The notes: a model not told the origin generated them from the letters alone. A DNA stretch of 64,000 nucleotides from Nannocystis exedens (GCF_002343915.1 NZ_NETK01000001.1:3916001-3980000); one strand, 5' to 3'. Numbered from the stretch's first letter, positions 50,762 to 60,207 are shown. Translations and numbers: made by a program.

Positions 50762-52534
50762 TCACCGCGGACGCTGGCGGGCGTCGGCGTCGAACAGCCG
50801 CTCGAGGTCGGCGCTGAACTTCTTGGCCGACGCGATGAGGGCCGCCTCGTCGTGGCGGATCGCGTACTGCTCGTTCAGCACCCGCTCGTCGTGCTCGCGG
50901 AACGTCTTCACGTACTCGCGGGCGTCGCTGGGCGTCACCCCGAGCTCCTCGAGCGAGCGGCGGGCCGCCTCGAGGCTCGACAGGAACGTCTCGCGGACGA
51001 TCACGTGCGCCCCGTGGGCCATCAGCCGGAACGCGTGCGGGCGGTTGCGGGCGCGGGCCACGATCCGCAGCGCCGGGAAGTTGCGGCGGACCGTCTCGAC
51101 CGTGCGCATCGACGCCTCGACGTCGTCGATCGCCACCACGATGAGGCGCGCCTTGTCGGCCTTGGCCGCGCGCAGCAGGTCGACGCGGGCCGCGTCGCCG
51201 TAGTAGATCTCGTTGCCGAAGCGGCGCAGGAAGTCGACCTGCGTCGTATCGACCTCGAGCGCGGTGAACGGGATCCGTGTCATCCGCAGCACGCGGCCGA
51301 CGATCTGGCCGAAGCGGCCGAAGCCGGCGATGATGACCGGGTTCTCCTCGTCGATCGCGTCGAACTCGCGCCGGTTCTGGGCCGCGCGGCGGGCCGTGAT
51401 GCGGTCGCGGGCGATCAGCAGCAGCGGCGTCGCCATCATCGACAGCGTCACCGCCACCACCAGCAGGTCGATCACCTCGCCCGTCACCAGCCCGGCCGTC
51501 TTCACCACGCCGAACAGCACGAACGCGAACTCGCCGCCCTGCGACAGCGCGATCGCCAGGCTCGCCGCCGATCCGAGCGGCATCTTCGCCAGCCGCCCGA
51601 TCGCCAGCAGCGCCAGCGCCTTGACCGTCACCAGCCCGAGCACGATCGTCAGCACCGGCAGCGGCTTCGCGGCGATCACCCCCAGGTCCGCCGACATCCC
51701 GACGGCCACGAAGAACAGCCCGAGCAGGAGCCCCTTGAACGGCTCGATGTCGGCCTCGAGCTCGTGGCGGTACTCGCTGTCGGCCAGCAGCACCCCGGCG
51801 AGGAACGCCCCGAGCGCCGCCTCGAGGTGGATCAGGTCCATCAGCAGCGCCGTGCCGATCACCACCAGCAGCGCCCACGCCGACGACAGCTCGTTGACGC
51901 GGGTCGACAGCACCCAGCGGAACAGCGGGCGCAGCAGCACGCGGCCGGCCAGCACCAGGCCGGCGATCACCGCCGCCGCGATCGCCAGCGACATCCACGG
52001 CCCCTGCGTCGCCTCCGAGCCCTCGCCGCTGCCCGTCAGCAGCGGAATCGCCGCCAGCACGGGGATCGCCGCCAAATCCTGGAACAGCAGGATCTTGAAC
52101 GACGCCCGCCCGTGCGGCGACGTCAGCTCGAGCCGCTCGCCGAGCACCTGCAGCACGAACGCCGTCGACGACAGCGACAGCGCGAACCCGATCACCAGCG
52201 CCCCCGCGGGCGGCAGCCCGAGCAGCCACGCCCCCGCCGCCAGCAGCAGCGACGTCACCGCCACCTGCGCCGACCCGAGCCCGAACACCCCCGCTCGCAT
52301 CTCCCACAGCCGCTTCGGCTGCAGCTCGAGCCCGATCACGAACAGCAGCAGCACCACCCCGAATTCCGCGACGTGCAGCGTGTCCTCGACGTGCTCGACC
52401 AGCCCGAGCCCGGACGGCCCGATCGCCGCCCCTGCGGCCAGATAACCGAGCACCGAGCCGAGCCCGAGGCGCTTGAACAATGGGACCACCACCACCGCGG
52501 CGGCCAGGAAGATCGCGGATTGAGCGAGCTGCAC
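50762..52534 (-). CDS. CPA2 monovalent cation:proton antiporter with TrkA-N domain (KefB/C-like)
   Basis: 590 aa from GTG 52534 (VQLAQSAIFLAAAVVVVPLF). About a dozen hydrophobic segments form the CPA2 transporter, including GLGSVLGYLAAGAAIGPSGL, the conserved FALSLSSTAFVLQVLGERLE region, GRASFKILLFQDLAAIPVLA, and ALSQGGEFAFVLFGV. A soluble TrkA-N (RCK) domain follows with PVIIAGFGRFGQIVGRVLRM (NAD-binding GxGxxG) and ETFLSSLEAARRSLEELG. KefB/C-type proteins move K+ against H+ under control of nucleotide or glutathione. The long N-terminal frame beyond this start lacks transporter sequence and is rejected. Confidence 0.93.
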   Translation of the reverse strand: MQLAQSAIFLAAAVVVVPLFKRLGLGSVLGYLAAGAAIGPSGLGLVEHVEDTLHVAEFGVVLLLFVIGLELQPKRLWEMRAGVFGLGSAQVAVTSLLLAAGAWLLGLPPAGALVIGFALSLSSTAFVLQVLGERLELTSPHGRASFKILLFQDLAAIPVLAAIPLLTGSGEGSEATQGPWMSLAIAAAVIAGLVLAGRVLLRPLFRWVLSTRVNELSSAWALLVVIGTALLMDLIHLEAALGAFLAGVLLADSEYRHELEADIEPFKGLLLGLFFVAVGMSADLGVIAAKPLPVLTIVLGLVTVKALALLAIGRLAKMPLGSAASLAIALSQGGEFAFVLFGVVKTAGLVTGEVIDLLVVAVTLSMMATPLLLIARDRITARRAAQNRREFDAIDEENPVIIAGFGRFGQIVGRVLRMTRIPFTALEVDTTQVDFLRRFGNEIYYGDAARVDLLRAAKADKARLIVVAIDDVEASMRTVETVRRNFPALRIVARARNRPHAFRLMAHGAHVIVRETFLSSLEAARRSLEELGVTPSDAREYVKTFREHDERVLNEQYAIRHDEAALIASAKKFSADLERLFDADARQRPR

Positions 52535-53110
52535 CGGCCCCGAACATACCCCGTGCCTCGCCCTTGATGACGCCCGTCGATCGCCGCGATCTCCGCCGGC
52601 GCCCCGAATCGAGGCCGCCGCGCCCGGCCCCGACGACGCGGCGCTCCTCACCGCCGCGGACGCCCGCGTCGTTCGCCGACCGCGATCTCCCGGCCCCGCT
52701 CCACGCGACCGCCACGGCGCTCCCGCGATGCCGCGTCCACGTCGATCTTTGCCACCCTCCCGCGGGAGAATCACTCGCGGTTCGACTTCGCGTTGGTCGA
52801 CGAGTCGGCGCCGTGCCGCGCAGGCCGCCTCACCCCTTCGCCGCGCCCCGCAGCCGGCGTCGGCCCTCGTCCTCGAGCGCGACGCGAACCCTGCCTCCCG
52901 TACTTACTTCACCCCGACCAGCCCGCGCGCGTGGAGGTGCCCGCCGCGCGCAAGCGCCTCGCGTAGCGCACCTCGCCGTACTCGCCCGCGCGGATGGCGA
53001 TCGACCCGTACTCGGGCAGGAGCGCCACCAGCTCGGCCTCGTCCCGTCATCCTCGCAGGATGACCGCCCGCTCCGGCGGAGCCAAGCCAAAAACGTCGCT
53101 GCGAGCGCGC
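52535..53110. other. Gap with a possible broken gene tail on the minus strand
   Basis: Most of this stretch shows nothing convincing. At about 53044 down to 52910 on the minus strand a sensible tail appears, DEAELVALLPEYGSIAIRAG then EYGEVRYA, which after one frame change ends EALARGGHLHARGLVGVK and TAA. It looks like the last ~45 residues of a lost protein, cut on its 5' side near 53045. Family not recognised. Confidence 0.35.
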
Positions 53111-54184
53111 TCAGAACCGGCCGCTGAGCACCAGCCCGCCCAGGCTCGGGACCACGCGCACGCCGCTCCAGCGCGCTGCGCGACCGGCTCGCACGTCACG
53201 GGCCCCGGTCGCCATCAACGTCGCCCCGAGCGCCGCCCCGAACACGGCCGTCACTGCGCCGGCCGCCAGCATCGTCTCGCCGCGGTCGTGCTGGGCCCGC
53301 AGGGGCGCCAGCGCCGCCTCGGAATAACCTGTCCCCTGGGACAGCTCATTGGCCGAGAACCGCTGCACGTACCACCCGCTCACCATCACCCCGAGCCCCA
53401 CGACCCCCACGCCGAGGAACGCCGCGCCGGCGAACATCTGCGCCCGTCCCCGGCGCCACCGGGCCGGATCGCCCTCCGGGCTCGCGTCGAGCTGGCAGCG
53501 CCCCGCGTCCTCCGCCGGCCCCTCCGCCTCGGCGACCTCGCCCGCTCCGCGCGCCTCATCGCCGTCCTCGTCCCCCGCTCTCGCAACGCCACCGCTCGCG
53601 CCCGCGACCTCGCCTCCCGCTCTCACCACGCTCTCGCTCGCCACCGCCAAGCCTCCGCGAGCGCCCGCGACCTCGCCCCCGTCCCTCACCACGCCACCAC
53701 TCGCGCCGGCGACCTCGCCTCCCGCTCTCGCCACGCCACCACTCGCGCCGGCGACCTCGCCTCCCGCTCTCGCCACGCCCCCGCTCGCGACTGCAACCTC
53801 GCCCGCTCTCGCCACGCCCCCGCTCGCGACTGCAACCTCGCCCGCTCTCGCCCCGCCCTCGCTCGCGCCCGCGACTTCGCCGATCCCGGCGCCCATGCCT
53901 GCGCTCGCCGCGACACCGCCGTCCGCGTTCCCCTCCTCACCTCGCAGCGCCCCGTCCTCCGCCCGGACCTCGCGGCCCACCTCCACGCGCCGGACCTTCT
54001 TCTTCGCCCGCGACGGCGCCGAAGCCTTCACCGGCGCCTTCGCGCTCGCCGGCCCCGCACTCGCCCCCGCGGTCGGCGTGCTCGCCGCACCGGCAGCCGG
54101 CTTCGGCGGCCGCCACTCGTGCGCGGGCAGCTCCGCGGGGCCCTGCATCACAAGGCCCAAGAGACATGTCCAAACAGTCATCAT
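53111..54184 (-). CDS. Membrane protein with a Gly/Val/Ala tandem-repeat region
   Basis: 357 aa, starting MMTVWTCLLGLVMQGPAELP (short signal-like N-terminus). A basic stretch (APSRAKKKVRRVEVGREVRA) is followed by seven or so repeats of the type GEVAGASGGVARA (about 13-14 aa), then an acidic linker. Two hydrophobic helices at the C-terminus follow (AQMFAGAAFLGVGVVGLGVM and ETMLAAGAVTAVFGAALGAT), and the protein ends VRVVPSLGGLVLSGRF, a strand like that of the 43601 and 59150 proteins. It may be an envelope protein. A palindrome-family copy (TGTCCCCTGGGACA, 53330-53343) lies inside the coding sequence as LSQGTG. Confidence 0.65.
   Translation of the reverse strand: MMTVWTCLLGLVMQGPAELPAHEWRPPKPAAGAASTPTAGASAGPASAKAPVKASAPSRAKKKVRRVEVGREVRAEDGALRGEEGNADGGVAASAGMGAGIGEVAGASEGGARAGEVAVASGGVARAGEVAVASGGVARAGGEVAGASGGVARAGGEVAGASGGVVRDGGEVAGARGGLAVASESVVRAGGEVAGASGGVARAGDEDGDEARGAGEVAEAEGPAEDAGRCQLDASPEGDPARWRRGRAQMFAGAAFLGVGVVGLGVMVSGWYVQRFSANELSQGTGYSEAALAPLRAQHDRGETMLAAGAVTAVFGAALGATLMATGARDVRAGRAARWSGVRVVPSLGGLVLSGRF
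53594..53880 (-). repeat. ~40-bp coding tandem repeats (GEVAGASGGVARA type)
   Basis: About seven degenerate units of 39-42 bp. The cores repeat as CGCGCCGGCGACCTCGCC and CTCGCGACTGCAACCTCGCC with CTCTCGCCACGCC between. The units are most alike in the centre (53690-53850), which suggests recent expansion. Confidence 0.8.
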
Positions 54185-54216
54185 GACAATACCCCGTGTT
54201 CACCCGCACCGCTCGA

Positions 54217-55377
54217 TCAATCGAATTGCGCCCCCGCGAGGATCCACCGCAAGATCACCTGCGCCTCCGCGGCCGCGATCGGCGGGCCTCCGAGCGGCAT
54301 CCGTCCGCCCACCGCCGGCGTCGTCAACACCAGCTTGTGCAGCAAATAGCTATGGGTCGGCGCGTTTGCCTGCACCCGGGGCATGTCGACCTGCTCGGCC
54401 TCGTCCTCGACCAGCTCTTCCCACAGCCGGTCGGGCTCGCGATCGAAGCGCAGGTCGCCCGGCTCGACCCCATCGACGTGGCAGCCCGCGACCGCGCAGC
54501 GCGCATCCGTGATCGCCCGCACCTGCGTGAACGTGGCGGCCGGCGGGTCGTGGTCGATCACCTCGACCGTCACCGGCGCGCTCGTCACCTCGCCCGCGCT
54601 CGCCGTCAGCTCGACCGTCCCTGGCGACACCCCGAGCAGCACGCCCTGCCCGTCCACGTACAGCGTCAGCTCCGCGCTGCTCTTCCACGTCAACGTCGCC
54701 TCGAGCGGCTCGCCGTCCGGATCGGTCACCACCGCCGCGACCGGCAGCGTCTCGCCGACCTGCACCTGCACCGGCCCCTCGACGTCGATCTCCACCTCCC
54801 CGACTTCGCCGCCCTGCTGCCCCGGCGCGCACGCGAACACCGTCGTCTCCGGCGCGCCCGCGGCGATCCACGCCGTGATCGTCGCCACCTGTCCCTCGGA
54901 CAAGCTGCCCCCGATCGGCATCTGCTGCCCCGTCGACGGCCCCGGCAAGATCTTCTCCACAAGAAAGCTGCTCTCGGGCGAGCCCGCGGCCACGCGCAGC
55001 ACCCCCGGCGCCTGGCTGCTCTCGACCCCGACCAGCGCCGCGTACGACTCGCCGGCCGCAAGCGACAGCCCGGCCGCCGGCTGCGCGCCCGCGTGGCAGC
55101 TGCAGCTGCCGCTGAAGATCGGCTGGACCGCGCCCTCGAAGTCGCAGTCGCTCGGCGTCCCACCTGACGGATCGCTCGGCCCCGTGGTCGGCGCCTCGCC
55201 CGTGGTCGGCACCTCCCCGGACGTCGGCGCGGGCTCCGCCGTCGTGCCGCCCGGATCCGTGTCGGTCGACTCGCCGTCGGTGTCGATCCCCGGCAGCCCG
55301 ACCAGGTTGCAAGCAGAAGAGAGCGCGCTGCCCAGCAGCAGCGCAGAACAGGTTCGAACCAGACGACGAAGAGTCAT
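54217..55377 (-). CDS. Lipoprotein with cytochrome-c-like and Ig-like (BIG2) regions
   Basis: 386 aa, starting MTLRRLVRTCSALLLGSALS with lipobox LSSAC. A Thr/Gly/Ser/Pro linker (TSGEVPTTGEAPTTGPSDPS) leads to a first module FEGAVQPIFSGSCSCHAGAQ through GQQMPIGGSLSEGQVATITA, then WIAAGAP. This is the pattern of cytochrome-like planctomycete/myxobacterial modules but with C-S-C-H rather than CxxCH. A BIG2-like beta domain follows (VEGPVQVQVGETLPVAAVVT). The second module is ITDARCAVAGCHVDGVEPGD ... MPLGGPPIAAAEAQVILRWI. Heme binding is therefore uncertain. Outer membrane or periplasmic. An upstream in-frame extension to 55542 is rejected. Confidence 0.8.
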   Translation of the reverse strand: MTLRRLVRTCSALLLGSALSSACNLVGLPGIDTDGESTDTDPGGTTAEPAPTSGEVPTTGEAPTTGPSDPSGGTPSDCDFEGAVQPIFSGSCSCHAGAQPAAGLSLAAGESYAALVGVESSQAPGVLRVAAGSPESSFLVEKILPGPSTGQQMPIGGSLSEGQVATITAWIAAGAPETTVFACAPGQQGGEVGEVEIDVEGPVQVQVGETLPVAAVVTDPDGEPLEATLTWKSSAELTLYVDGQGVLLGVSPGTVELTASAGEVTSAPVTVEVIDHDPPAATFTQVRAITDARCAVAGCHVDGVEPGDLRFDREPDRLWEELVEDEAEQVDMPRVQANAPTHSYLLHKLVLTTPAVGGRMPLGGPPIAAAEAQVILRWILAGAQFD

Positions 55378-55977
55378 TGCTCGCACCTCGAGTGCCCGCA
55401 GGGCCGCGGGCGTTACAACGTTTGTCGGCGAATTTCTCGAGCTCCGCCCGCGCTCCCGCCGCCGGCCCGACTCACGCGCCCTCTGTCTCCAGCCGTCGTC
55501 GACCCGGCGCCAGGCCCGCACGCGAGCTGGTTCTGGGGACATCTAGCTCCTCCCCTCGCGCCAGGCGCAGCGACCACCGACATGTCCCAAGAGCCAGCAT
55601 TCGCATCTGTCCCTCGAGACATTCCCGCTCGCCCCGCGCCCTCTTCGCACCTGTCCCTCGGGACATCCATCCGCCCGCGACTCTCTCGAACCTGTCCCTC
55701 TGGACATCCCTCCGCCCGCGCCCTCCTCGCACCCGCCCCGAGACATCCCTCCGCACGCGACCCTCCTAGTACCTGACTTTTGGGACATCTCTCCCTCCGA
55801 ACGAGCGACCTCGTCTTCGCCGTCGTCCTCCCTGTCCACCGCGCGCCCCGGTGAGACGTCCGCCGCGCGCCTGCGCGCGGGGCATCCGCTTGCGCACCCG
55901 CGATCGCGCACCTGCGCCGCGATCACGCCCGGACGGCCCCCGATGCGGCGTCCGGGGCCTTTCGATAAGCTGGGGGC
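55378..55977. promoter_or_regulatory. 600-bp divergent intergenic region carrying a palindrome array
   Basis: Lies between two divergent lipoprotein genes, so it should hold both promoters. No gene is called. Apart from the array at 55600-55790, degenerate copies occur at about 55536 (GGGGACATCT) and 55583 (TGTCCCAAGAGCCA). Confidence 0.5.
55600..55790. repeat. ~41-bp tandem array carrying the TGTCC-N4-GGACA palindrome
   Basis: Palindromes begin at 55608 (TGTCCCTCGAGACA), 55652 (TGTCCCTCGGGACA), 55693 (TGTCCCTCTGGACA), about 55734 (decayed, CCGCCCCGAGACA) and 55774 (TGACTTTTGGGACA). The spacing is 40-44 bp. The units share CATCCCTCCGCCCGCG after each palindrome. The array sits in a divergent promoter region. 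Confidence 0.85.
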
Positions 55978-57824
55978 ATGACATTTCGCTATTGCCGTCC
56001 TGCGGCATTCATCGCGCTCCTCGCGGCGTGCGGCGACGACGGAACTCGGGACACCGCCGCCACCGGCAGCCAGCCCTCGACGGCGCCGACCTCGCTGACC
56101 GACGCCACGACCGGCCCGACCACCGGCGGCGAACCGACCGGCACCGCGCAGACCACCGACCCGGGCACCACCACCGGGGCCCGACCAGCGCCCCCACCAC
56201 CACCGACGGACCGGGCACCACCGACGGACCGGGCACCACCGACGGACCGGGCACCACCACCGGCGGCGAGGACTGCCTCCCGCCCGACGCCCTGATCCTC
56301 CTCGACCGCACCCAATCGATGCATCGCACCCCCGACGGCCAAACCCCCGTCGACGCACCCGCTTACGCCAGCAGCAAGTGGGCCCTGGCGATCTCCGCCA
56401 TCGAGACCCTCACCGCCGCCCCGCAGGACGACACCGTCCGCTTCGGCCTCGAGCTGTGGCCGCGCGACCCGGGCGGCGGCGCCTGCGTCACCCTCGCCGA
56501 GCGCATCGAGCAGAACAAGACCGCCACCAACCCGCTGTGCGAGGCCGGCGAGGTCGTCCTCGGCCCCGCGCTCGGCAACGGCGCCGCGATCGCCGACCTC
56601 ATCGACCCGGCCACCACCCTGCTGTGCAACACCACCCCCACCGGCGAGGCGCTCATCACCGCCGGTGAATATCTGGCCGCCAACAAGGAGCCCGGCCGCG
56701 AGCAGTACGCGATCCTCGTCACCGACGGCGCCGACTGGGACCTCAGCTGCCCCGAGCCGTCGCCCCTGGCCGCCGTACAGGACCTCGCCGAGCAGGGCGT
56801 CAAGACCTTCATCGTCGGCTTCAACGGCGAGGAGGCGATGCTCGGCGCCACCGAGTACCTCAACGACCTCGCCTGCGCCGGCCGCACCGCCAAGGGCTTC
56901 CCGGGCCCCTGCGTGCCCACGGCCGACGGCTTCGTCGCCGTCGACGGCGCGAACATCCCGGTGTACCTGCAAGCCGACAACGCCGACGAGCTCGGCGCCG
57001 CCCTCAAGTCGGTCGCCGGCCAGCTGTGCTGCGGCTGCGACAAGACCTGCGACGCCCCCGAGGTGCTGTTCGCCCTCGACCGCACGCTCAGCATGCACCG
57101 CACCCCCGACGGCGAGACCCCGGTCGACGCCCCGAACTACGCCAGCAGCAAGTGGTCGCAGGCGATCGACGCGATCGAGCAGGTCGTCGGCGGCGGCCTC
57201 GACACCGACCTGCGCTTCGGCCTCGAGCTGTGGCCGCGCGATCCGGGCGGCGGCCTGTGCATCACCCTGGCCGAGCGGATCCTCGACACCAAGCAGGCCA
57301 CCAACCCGATGTGCCAGGACGCCGAGATCCTCGTCCCGCCCGCGCTCGCCAGCGGCGCCGCGATCGCCCAGGCCGTCGACCCGCTGACCACCCTGATCTG
57401 CAACACCACGCCCACCGGCACCGCGCTCGAGACCGCCTCGACCTGGCTGGTGAGCAACGCCGTCCCCGGCCGCGAGCAATACGTCGTCCTCGTCACCGAC
57501 GGCGCCGACTGGGACCTCAGCTGCCCCGACCCCTCGCCGCTGCTCGTCACCCAGAAGCTCGCCGCCGCCGGCATCCGCACCTACGTGGTCGGCTTCTTCG
57601 GCGCCGAGGCCCAGGCCGGCGCGGTCCAGTTCCTCAACGACGTCGCCTGCGCCGGCCAGACCGCCAAGGACTTCGAGGCCAACTGCGTGCAGATGGGCAG
57701 CGGCTACCAGGCCCAGAACCCCGACAGCATGGTCCCGCTGTACCTGCAAGCCGGCAACGGCGAGCTGCCGCAGACCCTCGGCACGGTCGCCGAGCAGATC
57801 TTGCAGTACTGCGTCCCCGGCTGA
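55978..57824 (+). pseudogene. Lipoprotein with two vWA-like domains, frameshifted in the linker
   Basis: The N-terminus MTFRYCRPAAFIALLAACGD has lipobox LLAAC and a Thr-rich linker (TGPTTGGEPTGTAQTTDPGT). At the GGGG run 56176-56179 the frame must change to continue as GPTSAPTTTDGPGTTDGPGT (an 18-bp unit repeated three times). Two tandem vWA-type domains of ~245 aa follow, 60-70% alike: DALILLDRTQSMHRTPDGQT ... YAILVTDGADWDLSCPEPSP and VLFALDRTLSMHRTPDGETP ... YVVLVTDGADWDLSCPDPSP. The metal site is DRTxSM, a variant of DxSxS. The first domain ends with a Cys-rich CCGCDKTC hinge. One lost base could be decay, phase variation or an assembly slip in a homopolymer. Confidence 0.8.
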
Positions 57825-57830
57825 AATTTT

Positions 57831-57861
57831 TGTCAAAGGACATGTTTTGAAAGACATGTCC
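57831..57861. terminator. Perfect 8-bp hairpin between convergent genes
   Basis: GGACATGT (57838-57845) pairs with ACATGTCC (57854-57861) around TTTGAAAG, with TTTTTGT just before it. The second arm runs into a TGTCCTTCGGGA half palindrome of the dispersed family. It lies between the vWA gene and the MYXO-CTERM-type gene, which converge here. Confidence 0.65.
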
Positions 57862-57911
57862 TTCGGGATCACCGGCGGCGACGCGGCGCCCCGCTTCGCG
57901 GCGCCACCACG

Positions 57912-59051
57912 TCAACGCCGCGCCCGTCGCCGCAGCAGCAGGCCGCCGAGCACCACGAGCGCCGGCGTCCCCGGCCGCTCGTGCGTGCTGCAGCCGCCGC
58001 TCGACTCCGTCGCCCCGCCGGACTCCGCCGCCGACGGCTCGCCCGCAGGCGGCTCGTCCGCTGGCGGCGGATGAATCTGTCCCTCGGGCCATGTCGTACA
58101 TCTCTCCGGATCCCACGAGGTCTTGCCCTCGCACACGTACGCCTGGCCCGCGCACGAGGCCGCCAGCGCCGCCGTCGGGTCGACGTCGAGCGTACCGAGC
58201 GCGTCCGCCACGTCGTCGCCGAAGCAGCGCTCGTCGACGAACACCTCGCCGCGGGCCAGGTCGAGCGCCTCGAATCGCAGGCAGCCGGGTGCCCCCAGGG
58301 TCGCCGCCCACCCGGACCACTCCCGGTCGCCTGGCCCGAGCAGACGACTGGCGAGGTTGCTCACCGCCGTCGCCGCCAGCGCCTCGCGATCGAAGTCGTA
58401 CGCGACCGTGAGCCGCCCGTGCTCGCGCAGGTGCGTGCAGAAGCCCTCCTCATACCGGATCTGATAATCGTCCGGATATTGGCAGTGCCCCTGGCCCGGC
58501 CACTTCTCGGGGTACGCGCCGTCGCAGCAGACCAGGTCTCCGAGCACGTCCCACGTCTCGACCCGATGCTGGCTCGTCACCACCAGCGGCGGCGCGGCCG
58601 GGCCCGGCAACGGCTCGACCGCGATCGTCACCTGCGTCTCCCGCTCGTAGGTGACGCAGGCCCCGGGCGACGCGGAGTACTCGGCCGTGGCCCACGCGGC
58701 AGTGTCGAGGTGCGTGATCACGGTGTACGTGGCCCCGGCGATCCACGGCTGCGCCGGCCGCCAGACGAACACTGAGAAATCCTCGTACAGCTCGAAGGTC
58801 CCCGCGACCTCTTCTCCCATCGGGTCGAGCACCTTGAGCGTGAAGAACTCGAGCGCCCGCGCGGCCCGGTCGTAACCCGGGCTGAACGCGAGCACTCCGT
58901 CGGCCGCGAGCTCCGAGCTACTCGGCTTCAGCCACAGCGGCAACGGGTCCCAGCACTCGTCGCCGCAATGCGCCCGGGCCGGCCGGGCCGTCGTCCAGCC
59001 CAGCCCCGCCACGATCGTCGCCATCATCCACCGCAAATCTAAGCTCCGCAC
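57912..59051 (-). CDS. Secreted protein with MYXO-CTERM-like sorting tail
   Basis: 379 aa, starting MRSLDLRWMMATIVAGLGWT with a signal peptide ending ARPARAHCG. The mature part is Cys-rich and beta-like (GTFELYEDFSVFVWRPAQPW, AGATYTVITHLDTAAWATAE resemble an Ig-like domain). After a Pro/Glu/Ser-rich linker the C-terminus reads SGGCSTHERPGTPALVVLGG and LLLRRRARR. A Gly-Cys, a hydrophobic helix and an Arg cluster are the marks of MYXO-CTERM, the sorting signal processed by myxosortase in myxobacteria. It is therefore probably surface-anchored or lipid-linked. The start could be the second Met pair (59027/59024). A palindrome-family copy (58078-58091) is inside the coding sequence. Function unknown. 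Confidence 0.82.
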   Translation of the reverse strand: MRSLDLRWMMATIVAGLGWTTARPARAHCGDECWDPLPLWLKPSSSELAADGVLAFSPGYDRAARALEFFTLKVLDPMGEEVAGTFELYEDFSVFVWRPAQPWIAGATYTVITHLDTAAWATAEYSASPGACVTYERETQVTIAVEPLPGPAAPPLVVTSQHRVETWDVLGDLVCCDGAYPEKWPGQGHCQYPDDYQIRYEEGFCTHLREHGRLTVAYDFDREALAATAVSNLASRLLGPGDREWSGWAATLGAPGCLRFEALDLARGEVFVDERCFGDDVADALGTLDVDPTAALAASCAGQAYVCEGKTSWDPERCTTWPEGQIHPPPADEPPAGEPSAAESGGATESSGGCSTHERPGTPALVVLGGLLLRRRARR

Positions 59052-59149
59052 CCCACCACCCTAGCGCGGGTCGCCCCCGACGAACAGGCGTCCCCGGAGC
59101 CGGAGCGGCCCCCGCCCGAGCGTTCGGCGGGCGTCGCCTCGCCGGCCGC

Positions 59150-59818
59150 CTAGAAGCGGCCGCCGAGCATGAACGTCCCGCCGTCGAGGAACGGCGTCGG
59201 CGCCATGTTGGCGCGCAGGCGGGTGCGGCCGAGCTTGAAGCCGTCGACGTCGGCGACGCGGGCCGCCTTGCCGTCGTTGACGAACATGACGGTGCCGGCG
59301 ATGCCCATCGCCAGGCCGGCGATCTGGACCAGGCCGGGCAGGGCCATGAACACCTTCGGCGTGATCGCCTCGGTGCGCAGATACGGGATCGTCATGAACG
59401 GACCGATCAGCGGGATCAGCGAGAAGCCGGCCGCGCGCTTGCAGTTGGGCGCATCGGCGACGCTGCAGGTGTCGTGAATGATGCCGGCGATCAGCGCCGT
59501 GAACAGGTACGACGAGCCGAACATGGTCCAGCCGGCGATCATCAGCCCTTTGCGGCGCTTCGGCGGCGGGGGCGGAGGCGCGTAGACGACGCTGCCCGGG
59601 GCGGGGCCCTCGGGCGGCGGCGCCACGGCGGTGGGGTCGGCGTAGGGCTGCGGAGCCGGGGCGGACGCGTCGGCGGGCGCCGCATCGGGCGCGGCTGCGG
59701 GGTCCTGTGCCGCCGCTGACCAGGAGGCCAGGGTCGATCGGACAGGCGCGGCCGCGGCCTCGGGACAGACGAGCGACGCGGCGACGACGACGGCGAGGGG
59801 GAGGGCGGTGCGATGCAT
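59150..59818 (-). CDS. Pro/Ala-rich membrane protein, 222 aa
   Basis: Starts MHRTALPLAVVVAASLVCPE with a signal peptide. A Pro/Ala-rich segment (DPAAAPDAAPADASAPAPQP, APPPPPPKRRKG) is followed by hydrophobic helices: LMIAGWTMFGSSYLFTALIA, FSLIPLIGPFMTIPYL and LPGLVQIAGLAMGIAGTVMF. The protein ends NMAPTPFLDGGTFMLGGRF. The KRRKG-membrane-helix and GGRF-type ending recall the 43601 and 53111 proteins. It is an envelope protein; family not recognised. It stands alone, 98 bp upstream of the MYXO-CTERM-type gene on the same strand. Confidence 0.7.
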   Translation of the reverse strand: MHRTALPLAVVVAASLVCPEAAAAPVRSTLASWSAAAQDPAAAPDAAPADASAPAPQPYADPTAVAPPPEGPAPGSVVYAPPPPPPKRRKGLMIAGWTMFGSSYLFTALIAGIIHDTCSVADAPNCKRAAGFSLIPLIGPFMTIPYLRTEAITPKVFMALPGLVQIAGLAMGIAGTVMFVNDGKAARVADVDGFKLGRTRLRANMAPTPFLDGGTFMLGGRF

Positions 59819-60207
59819 TCGTGCTCCTGTGTCTGCAGCCTAAGGCCCGCCTCGGCAAGGCGTAAACGCGAATCGCCGTGCGCAGTGCGCGAGGCCTCGG
59901 CTCCGTCGCACTTTCGCACTGCTCACAATCCGTCCCCGGTCGCACCTGCACCCCCACGACGATCGCCGAGCATGACCCAAGGGACAGGCCGTCCGAATGC
60001 TGTTTTCCCCCGGCTATGTCCGCCGTGCCGACGACCGAAGAAATCGCCTGCGCGGATCTGCAGCCCCGGCGCGGCCCCGCACGCGTCGCGCATCGCACGC
60101 ACGAGGGCGCGAGGCTTCGCGACCCCGCGCCCGAAATTGTCCTCACTCGCGGATTCGGCCGCCCTCCCGGGGCTGTCCTCGCTTGGAGGGAAGCGTAGGA
60201 TCATGCG
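59819..60207. other. 389-bp divergent gap
   Basis: No gene is called. It contains a degenerate palindrome TGACCCAAGGGACA (59973-59986) and should carry the promoters of the 59150 membrane protein and the 60208 lipoprotein operon. I see no clear promoter elements. Confidence 0.45.

Noticed and set aside
50852..52567. Long plus-strand frames opposite the CPA2 antiporter
   Set aside because: Compositional shadows; the minus-strand protein has clear transporter and TrkA-N motifs.
52480..53127. Plus-strand frames in the antiporter upstream region
   Set aside because: Arg/Pro-rich and overlapping each other in several frames; no ribosome binding site or motif.
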